Virus record (IMG/VR): IMGVR_UViG_3300046747_000030 | Coordinates: 1 to 23,626 of that record | Length of the DNA stretch: 23,626 bases | Source: a virus | Strand: one strand, 5' to 3' | Shown: positions 14,385-21,053 of the stretch, piece by piece | How the letters are laid out: each line of letters begins with the position of its first letter | Numbering within the stretch: position 1 is the first letter of the stretch | Program-made: the position numbers and the translations under genes | Notes under the pieces: model-generated | Databases searched by the model: none | What the model was told of the DNA's origin: nothing | The model's input: the letters and a program-made list of their open reading frames with translations, nothing else

Positions 14385-14993
14385 TCATTCGCTTTCGTTC
14401 ATGATTCCGAACTTGGCCGCCACCATGCTGAGTAGCGACTTGATGTCCTTACGGGACTGATCGTCAGTCGGGTAGATGTCGTAGATGCAGACCTCGTCGA
14501 GCAGCTTGTGCGCCGTCGGCGAGGGGATGCCCTGCGCGATCTTCAGCCAGTTCTTCTTGGCCCGGCGGGCGGATTTCTCATACTGTTGGGTTGTTCCCTG
14601 GCGCTCGACCTTGTCGACCGTGTCGTCCATCCCGCGCGATGCGCGCGCGTAAGCCGGCGACTTGGCATGCCGTTGAATGCCGTTAAATCTGTCATATCTT
14701 GCCGCGGTCTGGGCATAGATGCGCCCCGCCGTGGCCTCACGTGCGGTAATATACTCGAACATGAACAACTTGCCGACGGCCGAGCCAAAGTCCTCATTGA
14801 CGCCGAGCCTCTTCAGATCAGCCCAGTTGTCGTACACCCGGTGGGCCATCACGTAGCAGTTCGGATTCTTCGGAAGTGGTTTCTTCTTCCGGCCGCTGAT
14901 CGGAGAGCGATCTGGTAGGGTCTTGTCGACCGCTGCACGAAACTTGGCCCGATTTTCTTTCGCGCTACTCACCGACGCCCCCATGACTTCCAT
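14385..14993 (-). CDS. Unknown phage protein, 202 aa
   Basis: A mostly helical, basic protein. The N-terminus is Lys/Ser/Pro-rich (SPISGRKKKPLPKNP); the middle reads VYDNWADLKRLGVNEDFGSA then EYITAREATAGRIYAQ; the C-terminus has LLDEVCIYDIYPTDDQSRKD. I recognise no named family. The size and basic character would suit a DNA-binding role, which is inference. An in-frame ATG three codons later is an alternative start. Confidence 0.72.
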   Translation of the reverse strand: MEVMGASVSSAKENRAKFRAAVDKTLPDRSPISGRKKKPLPKNPNCYVMAHRVYDNWADLKRLGVNEDFGSAVGKLFMFEYITAREATAGRIYAQTAARYDRFNGIQRHAKSPAYARASRGMDDTVDKVERQGTTQQYEKSARRAKKNWLKIAQGIPSPTAHKLLDEVCIYDIYPTDDQSRKDIKSLLSMVAAKFGIMNESE

Positions 14994-15016
14994 ACTGTCG
15001 CATTACCCCCGGTAGG

Positions 15017-15289
15017 TTAACATCGGGTGACGAGAGTGTAGCCTTCCTCGAAAGCTTCCGCGGGCGACCAAGACTGGTAGCCATCCTGGTAGACCACGTA
15101 ATATCCCCCGGCCTGCGGATTGTGCCTGGAGACATACGACGAATCGACATCGAACGGATCGTACTCGGTATTTTCCGGGAAGATCGTGGCACCAGGAGTG
15201 AGACACTGCACGCACTCACGCAGCACCACACGCTCAATCTTCAGCGCCCGCACTCGCTTATGGCTCTGGTAGAGGGGGAGTTCAGTCAT
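15017..15289 (-). CDS. Conserved-type small phage protein (GGYYVVYQDGYQSWSP)
   Basis: A 90-residue protein with a pattern that I recall from many phage genomes: TELPLYQSHKRVRALKI at the start, then two Cys, and GGYYVVYQDGYQSWSPAEAF with FEEGYT at the end. It looks like a compact beta-rich domain. Function unknown. The ATG overlaps the upstream stop by four bases. Confidence 0.85.
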   Translation of the reverse strand: MTELPLYQSHKRVRALKIERVVLRECVQCLTPGATIFPENTEYDPFDVDSSYVSRHNPQAGGYYVVYQDGYQSWSPAEAFEEGYTLVTRC

Positions 15290-15483
15290 TGTTTCAGCCT
15301 CTGGGATGGTGATGCGGGTTCGGCGAACGCCAGCGCACGGCGCAGCTCTGGAATGACATCCGCATGAATAGTGTCCTCAGGCGAAGTCTGATTGAGCTGC
15401 AAAGCCTTCAGGATCGCGGCCTGGCAGAGGAGCTTGACCTCCTCGGGCTGCAAGATGTCCCGCAGGAGATCGAAGTTGTTCAT
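15286..15483 (-). CDS. Small unknown protein, 65 aa
   Basis: A short helical protein (NNFDLLRDILQPEEVKLLCQ then AAILKALQLNQTSPED) coupled at both ends by 4-bp overlaps. No motif or family recognised. The tight coupling is the main evidence that it is translated. Confidence 0.75.
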   Translation of the reverse strand: MNNFDLLRDILQPEEVKLLCQAAILKALQLNQTSPEDTIHADVIPELRRALAFAEPASPSQRLKQ

Positions 15484-15761
15484 GATTCGCCCTCTTCGCC
15501 GTAGGCCGGGACATCGTCCGGGACCCAGAGATCATCAACCGTCTCAATCGGCTTGGGCTCAGGCGGGCGATCAACGATCTCGCAGATCACCTGACCATCC
15601 CTCCAGTAGACGCGCATCTCCTTGCCCTTGATGATAGCGTACCTGCCATCAACCCCAGCGAACGACCGCGACAGGATCGTAATATTACCATCCTTGAGCG
15701 CCTCGAACACGATCGTCGGCTTCTCAGACGAGCAGAGAATCTTAGTGTCGGTGTCAGCCAT
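15480..15761 (-). CDS. Small unknown acidic protein, 93 aa
   Basis: A beta-rich N-terminal part (KPTIVFEALKDGNITILSRS, RYAIIKGKEMRVYWRDGQVI) is followed by an acidic Pro-containing tail (WVPDDVPAYGEEGES). AAGGGG stands five bases before the ATG, and the structured element at 15780-15848 ends only 18 bases upstream, so translation may be affected by it. Function unknown. Confidence 0.78.
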   Translation of the reverse strand: MADTDTKILCSSEKPTIVFEALKDGNITILSRSFAGVDGRYAIIKGKEMRVYWRDGQVICEIVDRPPEPKPIETVDDLWVPDDVPAYGEEGES

Positions 15762-15779
15762 AGTGCCCCCTTGTATGTT

Positions 15780-15848
15780 GGGACGGCGAGCGCCAAGGGA
15801 GGTGCCAACCCGTTCTCAAGCGAGGAGAACCAAAGCACCCGCCGTCCC
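15780..15848 (-). ncRNA. Candidate structured RNA element in a 5' leader
   Basis: Perfect 8-bp arms GGGACGGC and GCCGTCCC (15780-15787, 15841-15848) enclose a nested GGTGC/GCACC stem and an inner GTTCTC/GAGAAC stem with a 7-base loop. The overall length is 69 bases, similar to a tRNA body, but no canonical T arm is present. It lies between two genes and directly before the ribosome binding site of the gene starting at 15761. It may be a cis-regulatory RNA or a tRNA-like remnant; which one is unknown. Confidence 0.5.
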
Positions 15849-15854
15849 GCACCA

Positions 15855-15877
15855 CACTGGCTACCCACATGCCAGTG
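15855..15877. repeat. Hairpin CACTGGC / GCCAGTG
   Basis: A perfect 7-bp inverted repeat with a 9-base loop, three bases past the stop of the HTH gene. No T-run follows on either strand, so it is not a clear terminator. Confidence 0.6.
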
Positions 15878-15880
15878 CGA

Positions 15881-16189
15881 TCAGTAACCGGCCCCTCGCA
15901 GGGCCGAAGCTATTGCACCAAGCACTTTGCGTGGAAGACGAAGCTCCACGTTCTCATTTTGTTCACCGCGACTCATGTTGTCCGCAAGCATCACGAAGGT
16001 CTCAACTCGCTCATGATTGATGTCCATCTTTGTGGTCATCTTGCCGGTGATCATCACTGTAGTGGCCTTGCGACCGCGACGTTTGGACAGTCTCATGCGA
16101 CGAAAGTATGTAGACCGCGAGCAAGGCTCACCCTCCCACTCATACTTCTTGGCCGTCGCTCGGGCTGCTTCATGCTCATGGTCACGCAT
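15881..16189 (-). CDS. Small HTH-like DNA-binding protein
   Basis: The start at ATG 16189 has AGGAG eight bases upstream and gives 102 residues. The N-terminal half (AARATAKKYEWEGEPCSRST then YFRRMRLSKRRGRKAT) resembles a helix-turn-helix with a basic recognition part. The C-terminal half is amphipathic, ending in LRLPRKVLGAIASALRGAGY. It is the last gene before the structured gap at 15.8 kb, so it could be a regulator; that is inference. Confidence 0.72.
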   Translation of the reverse strand: MRDHEHEAARATAKKYEWEGEPCSRSTYFRRMRLSKRRGRKATTVMITGKMTTKMDINHERVETFVMLADNMSRGEQNENVELRLPRKVLGAIASALRGAGY

Positions 16190-16243
16190 ATCACTGACTC
16201 CTAGTTTCAGGAGCCAGGAACTTAGGCTATCCCGCAAAGGTTC

Positions 16244-16633
16244 TCAACCGGTTAAGATCAGCTTTTTGGGCTTCAGTCCCATCATGGTTTCCACAGCCTT
16301 CTCGTCCCCCACGATCATGATCATATCCTGGTGGACGATGCCGGCAGTCCGACTGAGGATCTTGGCGGCGAACTCGACAGCATGATCCCTGCCCCTTCTG
16401 GCAGCCAGTTGGGTGATGCAGGATGCCAGCATGATGGTGACGGAGTCCGCGATGTCACCCAGTGGGGATCCACGCAGTACTTCCCCGGTGATCCATGGGC
16501 CAACCTCCTCGACCGGAAAGTGCTTGAACAGCCTCCACAATGTCCCATCAAGTCCGGGTTGCGTCACCCCGACCTTGACCTTCTTGGCCCACTCGATCTG
16601 CTTATCGCTTTGGGGCGCCTTGACGTACCGCAT
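16244..16633 (-). CDS. Unknown protein, 129 aa
   Basis: ATG 16633 is chosen because AAGGAGG lies five bases upstream, although the frame is open to 16657. The sequence is helical: SDKQIEWAKKVKVGV, LWRLFKHFPVEEVGPW, and a hydrophobic middle (SVTIMLASCITQLAARRG). No catalytic motif is visible and I recognise no family. It overlaps the preceding small gene by 32 bases. Confidence 0.72.
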   Translation of the reverse strand: MRYVKAPQSDKQIEWAKKVKVGVTQPGLDGTLWRLFKHFPVEEVGPWITGEVLRGSPLGDIADSVTIMLASCITQLAARRGRDHAVEFAAKILSRTAGIVHQDMIMIVGDEKAVETMMGLKPKKLILTG

Positions 16634-16856
16634 TCTGACCTCCTTGATTCGGCTCATCCGGAATCATCTCCCACAGGTACCGGCCCGCCGGAGTGACGAC
16701 CTCCATCGCCGGGAATGGGCACGGGATAAGATACCTACCCGATATCGGAAACGGCCCCAGGATCTTCCCCACCCCTGATCGCTTGTGATTGCCCAGACAC
16801 CCGATCGTGCTCGCCATCGAGCAGGTGACTGTCGGCTTCCCTACGAAGACTGACAT
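16602..16856 (-). CDS. Unknown protein, 84 aa, overlapping the HNH gene
   Basis: The start at ATG 16856 has an excellent ribosome binding site (AAGGAGG, eight bases upstream) that lies inside the HNH reading frame. The product reads MSVFVGKPTVTCSMAST, then GRYLIPCPFPAMEVVTPAGR and YLWEMIPDEPNQ; Cys residues are at about 12, 19 and 47. The first 122 bases are shared with the end of the HNH gene in another frame. Function unknown. Confidence 0.68.
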   Translation of the reverse strand: MSVFVGKPTVTCSMASTIGCLGNHKRSGVGKILGPFPISGRYLIPCPFPAMEVVTPAGRYLWEMIPDEPNQGGQNAVRQGAPKR

Positions 16857-17361
16857 TCCACATTCCTCCTTCACGCATCGGGTCGTGGGCATAGCGTGCC
16901 AGCTTATGCCGATAGGACTCGCGATGATGGTTGCATGTTTTGTGAGCCAGCACGATATTGTCAGCCGTGAATCTACCTCCGAGACTCCTTGGCAACAAGT
17001 GCTCGAAGCTCGCAAATGCCCCGGTAGGGCGGCCAGTAGGGTTGTGCATGGTCATCGGTTTCTGGCACCAGTGACACTTGCCACCCTGTTTCGCGAACAG
17101 GTCGGCGCGCATCTGGTCACGGCGCTCCTTGGTGTATTGGGATGCGGGCGGCTGGACCCTGAGGTACACCACTGGTGTACCGAAACCGGTCCGCATGATG
17201 TGCTCGATCTCACGATCGAAGATTCTCTGGTTGACTTTCGGGGGCCACTCCAGTGGAGGCTCGATCAGCAGAAGCTGAGTCATCCATACCGGGGCCTGAT
17301 ATTCAGGCTGAGAAAACAGGCCACAGTCTGATGGAGTAAGCCACTTCTTCTTCAGTGCCAC
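16735..17361 (-). CDS. HNH endonuclease
   Basis: With GTG 17361 as start the protein has 208 residues; ATG 17283 (182 residues) is the main alternative. The HNH domain is clear: GGKCHWCQKP (C96, C99), SFEHLLPRSLGG (E120-H121), ADNIVLAHKTCNHHR (N135, C143). It would bind zinc through the Cys pairs and cut DNA at the His-metal site. The N-terminal part (LLLIEPPLEWPPKVNQRI, TPVVYLRVQPP) is not part of the nuclease. It may be a free-standing homing-type or packaging-linked nuclease; the context here, far from the terminase, favours the first. Confidence 0.8.
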   Translation of the reverse strand: MALKKKWLTPSDCGLFSQPEYQAPVWMTQLLLIEPPLEWPPKVNQRIFDREIEHIMRTGFGTPVVYLRVQPPASQYTKERRDQMRADLFAKQGGKCHWCQKPMTMHNPTGRPTGAFASFEHLLPRSLGGRFTADNIVLAHKTCNHHRESYRHKLARYAHDPMREGGMWNVSLRREADSHLLDGEHDRVSGQSQAIRGGEDPGAVSDIG

Positions 17362-17813
17362 GGCCACTGGAACCCCGTAAACTTCCACAGCAAGTTCTTC
17401 GCCACCGCTTGCCCGCCCGCATCCTCGATGGTGGATTTCAGGCGCTGATAGTTGCGCTCGCGCTGCGACTGAAGTTTGACATTCCAGGACCAGCACTTAC
17501 ATGCGATATCGCCATCGATTCGGTAAACCTCGGAAGCGCGCCTGCGCAACTGGCGATCATAAAACTCCGGCATCCCCATCGTCTTGACGTACTTGCTGGC
17601 CGCCATGATGGTGTTGTCGTAGCCCGAGAACTCATAGTCGCCTTTTTGTGGTGATGAATCGATTGGAGGGCCGTAATCAAATGCACTGATATGAGGATTC
17701 GAACCGAAACCAGGCGTAGACACACCGGTGACGCGCAAGAGCGCCTCTTCGGTTAGCTTTCTGCCCGATAGGGCGCCGGCACCGAAGAGTTGCAGGAAGC
17801 TGCGCCGTTTCAT
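17352..17813 (-). CDS. Unknown protein with Tat-like N-terminal signal
   Basis: ATG 17813 overlaps the upstream stop by four bases and gives 153 residues. The N-terminus MKRRSFLQLFGAGALSG matches the twin-arginine pattern R-R-x-F-L-x followed by a weakly hydrophobic Gly/Ala stretch. The rest reads PHISAFDYGPPIDSSPQKGD and a basic helical C-terminus with LQSQRERNYQRLKSTIEDAG. Two Cys stand in ACKCWSW. Whether the protein is exported is unproven, since the hydrophobic stretch is short. No family recognised. Confidence 0.72.
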   Translation of the reverse strand: MKRRSFLQLFGAGALSGRKLTEEALLRVTGVSTPGFGSNPHISAFDYGPPIDSSPQKGDYEFSGYDNTIMAASKYVKTMGMPEFYDRQLRRRASEVYRIDGDIACKCWSWNVKLQSQRERNYQRLKSTIEDAGGQAVAKNLLWKFTGFQWPWH

Positions 17814-18130
17814 GACAGCGCCAGTGCCTGAACGAAGTCGCTTGCTCCAAGTGGCTCCAGGTCTCTCCCATGGCGGACGACCTCGGCGTAGTTCCTTCCT
17901 TGCAGCCAGTACCTTGGTTTGTCGTTGACCCATTTGATGCTGTGCTGCCGCCCTATTCTGCGGTACCCTTTGGTGGGATGGAGTTCGTAGTGGGTGATAC
18001 GCCCCTCCAACTTCCAGCCGTAATCATAGCGACAGGCCAACCCCTCGAAGATAGTCTTCTGCCCGACTGATCGCGGCCTCTTGTGAGGCGTGATCTCTTG
18101 CTTCGCGCGCCACCACCGACGAACACTCAT
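17810..18130 (-). CDS. Unknown basic protein, 106 aa
   Basis: A protein rich in Arg, Lys, Trp and Tyr: VRRWWRAKQEITPHKRPRSV, then GLACRYDYGWKLEGRITHYE and HSIKWVNDKPRYWLQGRNYA. The pattern looks like small beta-rich nucleic-acid binding proteins, but I do not recognise it. It is joined by 4-bp overlaps to the genes on both sides. Confidence 0.7.
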   Translation of the reverse strand: MSVRRWWRAKQEITPHKRPRSVGQKTIFEGLACRYDYGWKLEGRITHYELHPTKGYRRIGRQHSIKWVNDKPRYWLQGRNYAEVVRHGRDLEPLGASDFVQALALS

Positions 18131-18561
18131 TTGATAATTTGCCTCTCCACCCAGGCCCGCATTCGCATCCAGCGCTCCTCAGCGTTGTTTATCGAATAGG
18201 CATCATCATTCATGTACATGATCTCGCGCGTGAGCGCGTCAGAGATCTTCAGCACCCCGGCGAGACCCTCAGTGTCGAGTTCGTAGCAACAGTCGTCCTC
18301 ATCCCCCTCAGGATTGAACCCCTTGAGATCGACGCCCCTCAATCGTCCGACAGCTCCGAGCGAGCAGACGGCGGTGTCGTCGGTTTCGTCTTGCAATTTG
18401 CCGGAAATGAGTTTCTTCTCGGGGAGTGAGTCGAGGGCGACCAGCATCTCCCGTAAGAATGCCTGCCCCCTCTTGCCCTTGATCGCACTCGCGACCGCCC
18501 CGCGCCACATCACCTGTGCCCACTGATCATCACTTTCATCCGTGTAATTCGCCCGGCTCAT
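18127..18561 (-). CDS. Conserved-type phage protein (GKRGQAFLREMLVALD)
   Basis: ATG 18561 is chosen because it overlaps the upstream stop (ATGA); nine more residues are open upstream. The 144-residue product has the stretch AIKGKRGQAFLREMLVALDS, LPEKKLISGKL, then VCSLGAVGRLRGVDL and DALTREIMYMNDDAYSI, a pattern I recall from many small phage proteins of unknown function. The acidic C-terminal half and the helical N-terminus suggest a protein-binding role. Confidence 0.8.
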   Translation of the reverse strand: MSRANYTDESDDQWAQVMWRGAVASAIKGKRGQAFLREMLVALDSLPEKKLISGKLQDETDDTAVCSLGAVGRLRGVDLKGFNPEGDEDDCCYELDTEGLAGVLKISDALTREIMYMNDDAYSINNAEERWMRMRAWVERQIIK

Positions 18562-18785
18562 AGCCGCATCCTCCATGGCCGTGGCCAATCAAGATGTAGT
18601 CCGCACCCAACCTGATTCTCATTCATGAGCGGCCACGATACCGTGACGGTCGTCTGCCCATCGGTGCTCTTATGATACGACGATGGGGGCGATCCGTGAC
18701 ACCAGACCCAACCATCCTCTGGTGAAGGAACAGAGAACGGGCAGGTTCCGCAGAGCGGAAGTTTGGCGTCAGTCGCAACTACCAT
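18558..18785 (-). CDS. Small Cys-containing protein, possible zinc-binding
   Basis: A 75-residue protein with Cys at 12, 15, 29 and 61 (LCGTCPFS, WVWCHGSPPSS, VGCGLHL). The spacing CxxC-x13-C-x31-C is compatible with one zinc site and resembles short phage proteins of the C-x-x-C-P-F type. Its stop overlaps the next start by four bases. Function unknown. Confidence 0.75.
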   Translation of the reverse strand: MVVATDAKLPLCGTCPFSVPSPEDGWVWCHGSPPSSYHKSTDGQTTVTVSWPLMNENQVGCGLHLDWPRPWRMRL

Positions 18786-19147
18786 TTCTTCCCGCCTTCG
18801 GCCAACCTGGCAGCGGGCTTGTGATCCGCGCGATTGGCGTTGTAGGCCATCTTCTCTCGATACGCGCCATCCAGATCGTACTCGTACGCCCCGGCGTAAT
18901 CGAAGATCCGGATCAGCGCATCTACCAGCTCGACCTCAGCCATCCGGCGATGCGGGAGCTTGTCATCCTGGAGACCCTTACGCTCGCCCTCCATGGCTTC
19001 CGCGATCTCGGATACGATCAACATGAGCAGCTCGCCCTTGTTGCGCTGCAACGGCTCTCCGCTATATGGGTGATACCACCAGGTTTTATTCGCGGCATGA
19101 CATTCATGCGCGAGAGCATTCAGTGGAGTCATCTTCTCAATCATCAC
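18779..19147 (-). CDS. MazG-like nucleotide pyrophosphohydrolase
   Basis: A 122-residue all-alpha protein. The metal-binding layout of the MazG superfamily is visible: VSEIAEAME (E47, E50) and, 22 residues on, EVELVDALIRIFDYAG (E73, D76). The start of the domain is NKGELLMLIV. These enzymes hydrolyse NTPs or dNTPs to NMP and pyrophosphate; in phages they may clean damaged nucleotides or lower ppGpp-type alarm signals. ATG 19147 and ATG 19144 are both possible. The gene overlaps the cupin gene by 11 bases. Confidence 0.82.
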   Translation of the reverse strand: MMIEKMTPLNALAHECHAANKTWWYHPYSGEPLQRNKGELLMLIVSEIAEAMEGERKGLQDDKLPHRRMAEVELVDALIRIFDYAGAYEYDLDGAYREKMAYNANRADHKPAARLAEGGKKW

Positions 19148-19631
19148 ACCCTCTTCCGATCATGTTGCCATTCTTTGTTGGGACTGAGTAGTCAGTGTTG
19201 TGACGCCACCCTTTTGGACAGTGGAATCCCCACTCGCGAATCTTCGGCCCAACGAAAAATAAACTCCAGCACGGCGTGAAGCCCCCACACCTACCAGGGT
19301 GCAGCTCCAGCCGATGAGCCGTCGTGGCCCCTCTTCCTACCAGGGCCCCCACGGGGCGCTCGACCGCGTGATCCTTGAAGTGCTCAATGTAGCCGCCGCG
19401 CAGCACAAATGAGACCGAAAAATACGGGTGATCATGCAGCGCCCGATCATCATCCGAGCGACAGATCGCATGCAGGTACACGTTCCCGATGTAGCGGAAG
19501 CGCTTGTAGTTCAACAAGTGCCAGCGCAGCATGTAGGGATCGTCCGGTGGCCCAATCACGACATCGGGTGGGCGGCGCGTGATGTGCCACATCCTACTCC
19601 AAACCTTGCTAGCCAAGCCAGGGAAGATCAT
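19137..19631 (-). CDS. Cupin-fold protein
   Basis: A 164-residue protein with a cupin metal-site pattern: LHDHPYFSVSFVLRGGYIEH gives H66, H68 and E83, and TTAHRLEL gives H106. It starts with a stretch common to a phage cupin group (PPDVVIGPPDDPYMLRWHLL). The closing part, WSLFFVGPKIREWGFHCPKG, also fits that group. Likely a metal-dependent dioxygenase or binding protein; substrate unknown. Its ATG overlaps the preceding microgene stop by four bases. Confidence 0.8.
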   Translation of the reverse strand: MIFPGLASKVWSRMWHITRRPPDVVIGPPDDPYMLRWHLLNYKRFRYIGNVYLHAICRSDDDRALHDHPYFSVSFVLRGGYIEHFKDHAVERPVGALVGRGATTAHRLELHPGRCGGFTPCWSLFFVGPKIREWGFHCPKGWRHNTDYSVPTKNGNMIGRGCDD

Positions 19632-19801
19632 TCTGTCTCTTTCTTATCCCGCGGCTTGATGCTCACACTGAACACCGAGCCAGTCCAACACACCGACTGG
19701 ACCTCCGGAGAGCACCCGATCTTGAATTGAGCGTCAAGCCAGAACTGGATCGCGGCCGCCACTGTGGCCCCATTCAGCATCAGATTGTTGTTCCCGATCA
19801 T
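19628..19801 (-). CDS. 57-residue microprotein
   Basis: This short gene is coupled at both ends by ATGA overlaps: ATG 19801 with the stop of the upstream gene and TGA with the cupin start. The product begins MIGNNNLMLNGATVAAAIQF and continues LDAQFKIGCSPEVQSVCWTG to a basic end (KPRDKKETE). A beta-rich, soluble protein with two Cys. No family recognised. Confidence 0.72.
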   Translation of the reverse strand: MIGNNNLMLNGATVAAAIQFWLDAQFKIGCSPEVQSVCWTGSVFSVSIKPRDKKETE

Positions 19802-20013
19802 AGGCGATCCAATACATGCAGTTTGAGATGCTCTACTAACCAGAGTGCAGTCTCGCGCGACATATGACTCCCGAGGACACCGAACTCATCATTCGACTCA
19901 TAGTACCCGAACACGATGACCTTGTCCCACTTGCGCGCGCTCGCGTACCCGAGCGTCTGCTCAGGAGTCATCCTGCTGTGTGGCCCAAAGGTTTCGATCA
20001 CCTCGGCGGTCAC
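19798..20013 (-). CDS. Small unknown protein, 71 aa
   Basis: A GTG-start protein (GTGA overlap with the upstream membrane microgene). It reads MTPEQTLGYASARKWDKVIV, FGYYESNDEFGVLGSHMSRE and ETALWLVEHLKLHVLD, an alpha/beta protein with no motif I know. Function unknown. Confidence 0.75.
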   Translation of the reverse strand: MTAEVIETFGPHSRMTPEQTLGYASARKWDKVIVFGYYESNDEFGVLGSHMSRETALWLVEHLKLHVLDRL

Positions 20014-20141
20014 CAGTCAGCCTCCATGAGGCCGCATATCACGAACGTGATCCCGACACCCAAAAACCCAACCGTGGCACTTTCCATCATGTACCCGATC
20101 GCGATCGCGATCATGATGCCGCCCATGAAGATCCCGTCCAC
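20010..20141 (-). CDS. 43-residue single-pass or two-pass membrane microprotein
   Basis: A GTG start at 20141 has AAGGA seven bases upstream, inside the end of the preceding gene, and the stop overlaps the next GTG start. The product is almost entirely hydrophobic (FMGGIMIAIAIGYMME, then TVGFLGVGITFVICGLM) and fits two short membrane helices with a tight turn. Such small phage membrane proteins can be holin-like or can affect the host envelope; this is inference. Confidence 0.7.
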   Translation of the reverse strand: MDGIFMGGIMIAIAIGYMMESATVGFLGVGITFVICGLMEADW

Positions 20142-20144
20142 GGC

Positions 20145-20387
20145 TTATTCCTTCTCGTCCCCGATCAGTTTGTCGGTGACGGCGGCCGGACGTTCAGCCC
20201 AGGACGTAAGATCGCGCGCGTAAGCTTCCGACACATCGGCCATCGCCATGTAATACCCGGCCATGATGTAGAACTGAGCGCTTTTGGCGAGTAATTCCCA
20301 GGGCGTCATGTACTGACCGTCCTCGATTGCTTGCGCAAGCGCACGGCCATAGGACGCCACCACCTCATTATCAATTTCAATTTCCAT
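20145..20387 (-). CDS. Small unknown acidic protein, 80 aa
   Basis: ATG 20387 with AGGGG six to seven bases upstream is the likely start; the frame is open to 20426. The product is helical: VVASYGRALAQAIEDGQY, then ELLAKSAQFYIMAGYYMAMA and DVSEAYARDLTSWAERP. The Tyr/Met-rich helix in the middle is moderately hydrophobic. Function unknown. Confidence 0.7.
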   Translation of the reverse strand: MEIEIDNEVVASYGRALAQAIEDGQYMTPWELLAKSAQFYIMAGYYMAMADVSEAYARDLTSWAERPAAVTDKLIGDEKE

Positions 20388-20658
20388 GGCCTGCCCCTCG
20401 CTTCGATTCGACCTTTCGGCGCACATACGACATACATAGCGTGAAGCCGGTTAACATAGCGTTGCGATCCTCCTGGGACAGCGCGTCCCAGGGCCGAACG
20501 ATCTGCGGGTCAAGCGCCACGTATCTTCCCCACTCAGTCATCAGGACGGCTTCGTAAGCCTGCTGTTCGGCAAGCTTACGAATCGTTTCCTTGCGTTTGT
20601 CTGCCGCCGAAGTGAAAGTGGTGGCCGACTCAGTCGTCGGTTGGTTCGTCGTGCTCAT
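20377..20658 (-). CDS. Small unknown protein, 93 aa
   Basis: A Thr/Ser-rich N-terminus (MSTTNQPTTESATTFTSAAD) leads to helices KRKETIRKLAEQQAYEAVLM and PWDALSQEDRNAMLTGFTLC. The start could be ATG 20658 or ATG 20676; neither has a strong ribosome binding site. It overlaps the DUF2158-like gene by 29 bases. Function unknown. Confidence 0.68.
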   Translation of the reverse strand: MSTTNQPTTESATTFTSAADKRKETIRKLAEQQAYEAVLMTEWGRYVALDPQIVRPWDALSQEDRNAMLTGFTLCMSYVRRKVESKRGAGHGN

Positions 20659-20932
20659 CCGCCGACACGTCCTCATCTTCTTCGTCGTGCAGTGGGGACA
20701 CCATCAGGGCCTGTGGGACGAATGCCGAGCACAGCGGGTAGCCAGTGAATGAACCGTGCAATACCTCGAACCACATGCAGTCGACCGAGACCATCCCGAC
20801 TCCTGCATTATCCACCCCCTCCTTTTCCAAACCGACACCCACAACCGTCATATCGGGCCCATCGCTCTTGAGCCTCACCACACTTCCGAGCGGGAAGAGT
20901 GTCTCGGCTTCCTCCAGCGTTATCGCCACCAT
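20630..20932 (-). CDS. DUF2158-like small protein
   Basis: ATG 20932 has AGGAG eight bases upstream, giving 100 residues; the longer frame to 21106 covers two microgenes and is not needed. The N-terminal part FPLGSVVRLKSDGPDMTVVG matches the YodC/DUF2158 pattern (G-x-V-V-x-L-K-S-x-G-P-x-M-T-V), followed by VDCMWFE where the family has C-x-W-F. The C-terminal tail is strongly acidic (HDEEDEDVSADEHDEPTDD). The molecular role of the family is unknown. Confidence 0.8.
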   Translation of the reverse strand: MVAITLEEAETLFPLGSVVRLKSDGPDMTVVGVGLEKEGVDNAGVGMVSVDCMWFEVLHGSFTGYPLCSAFVPQALMVSPLHDEEDEDVSADEHDEPTDD

Positions 20933-21012
20933 TTCGTCATCTCCTGCTGCCACAGCCACGGCTTCATGCCGTACTGATCCCACCAAGCCATCCAGAGCGA
21001 AATCCCAATCAT
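20920..21012 (-). CDS. Trp-rich 30-residue microprotein
   Basis: ATG 21012 is preceded by GGAGG about ten bases upstream, and the stop lies 13 bases inside the DUF2158-like gene. The product has 7 Trp in 30 residues (pieces SLWMAWWDQYG, KPWLWQQEM, KWWR). It could insert at a membrane surface. A chance short frame is possible because G-rich DNA favours TGG codons. Confidence 0.42.
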   Translation of the reverse strand: MIGISLWMAWWDQYGMKPWLWQQEMTKWWR

Positions 21013-21053
21013 TGCCAAACAGCCTCCACGCCCTATCGTCGATAACCACCCGA

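Noticed and set aside
15780-15848. A third tRNA gene at the structured element
   Set aside because: The closing stem and a 7-base loop are present, but no T arm, no D arm and no CCA in a proper place on either strand.
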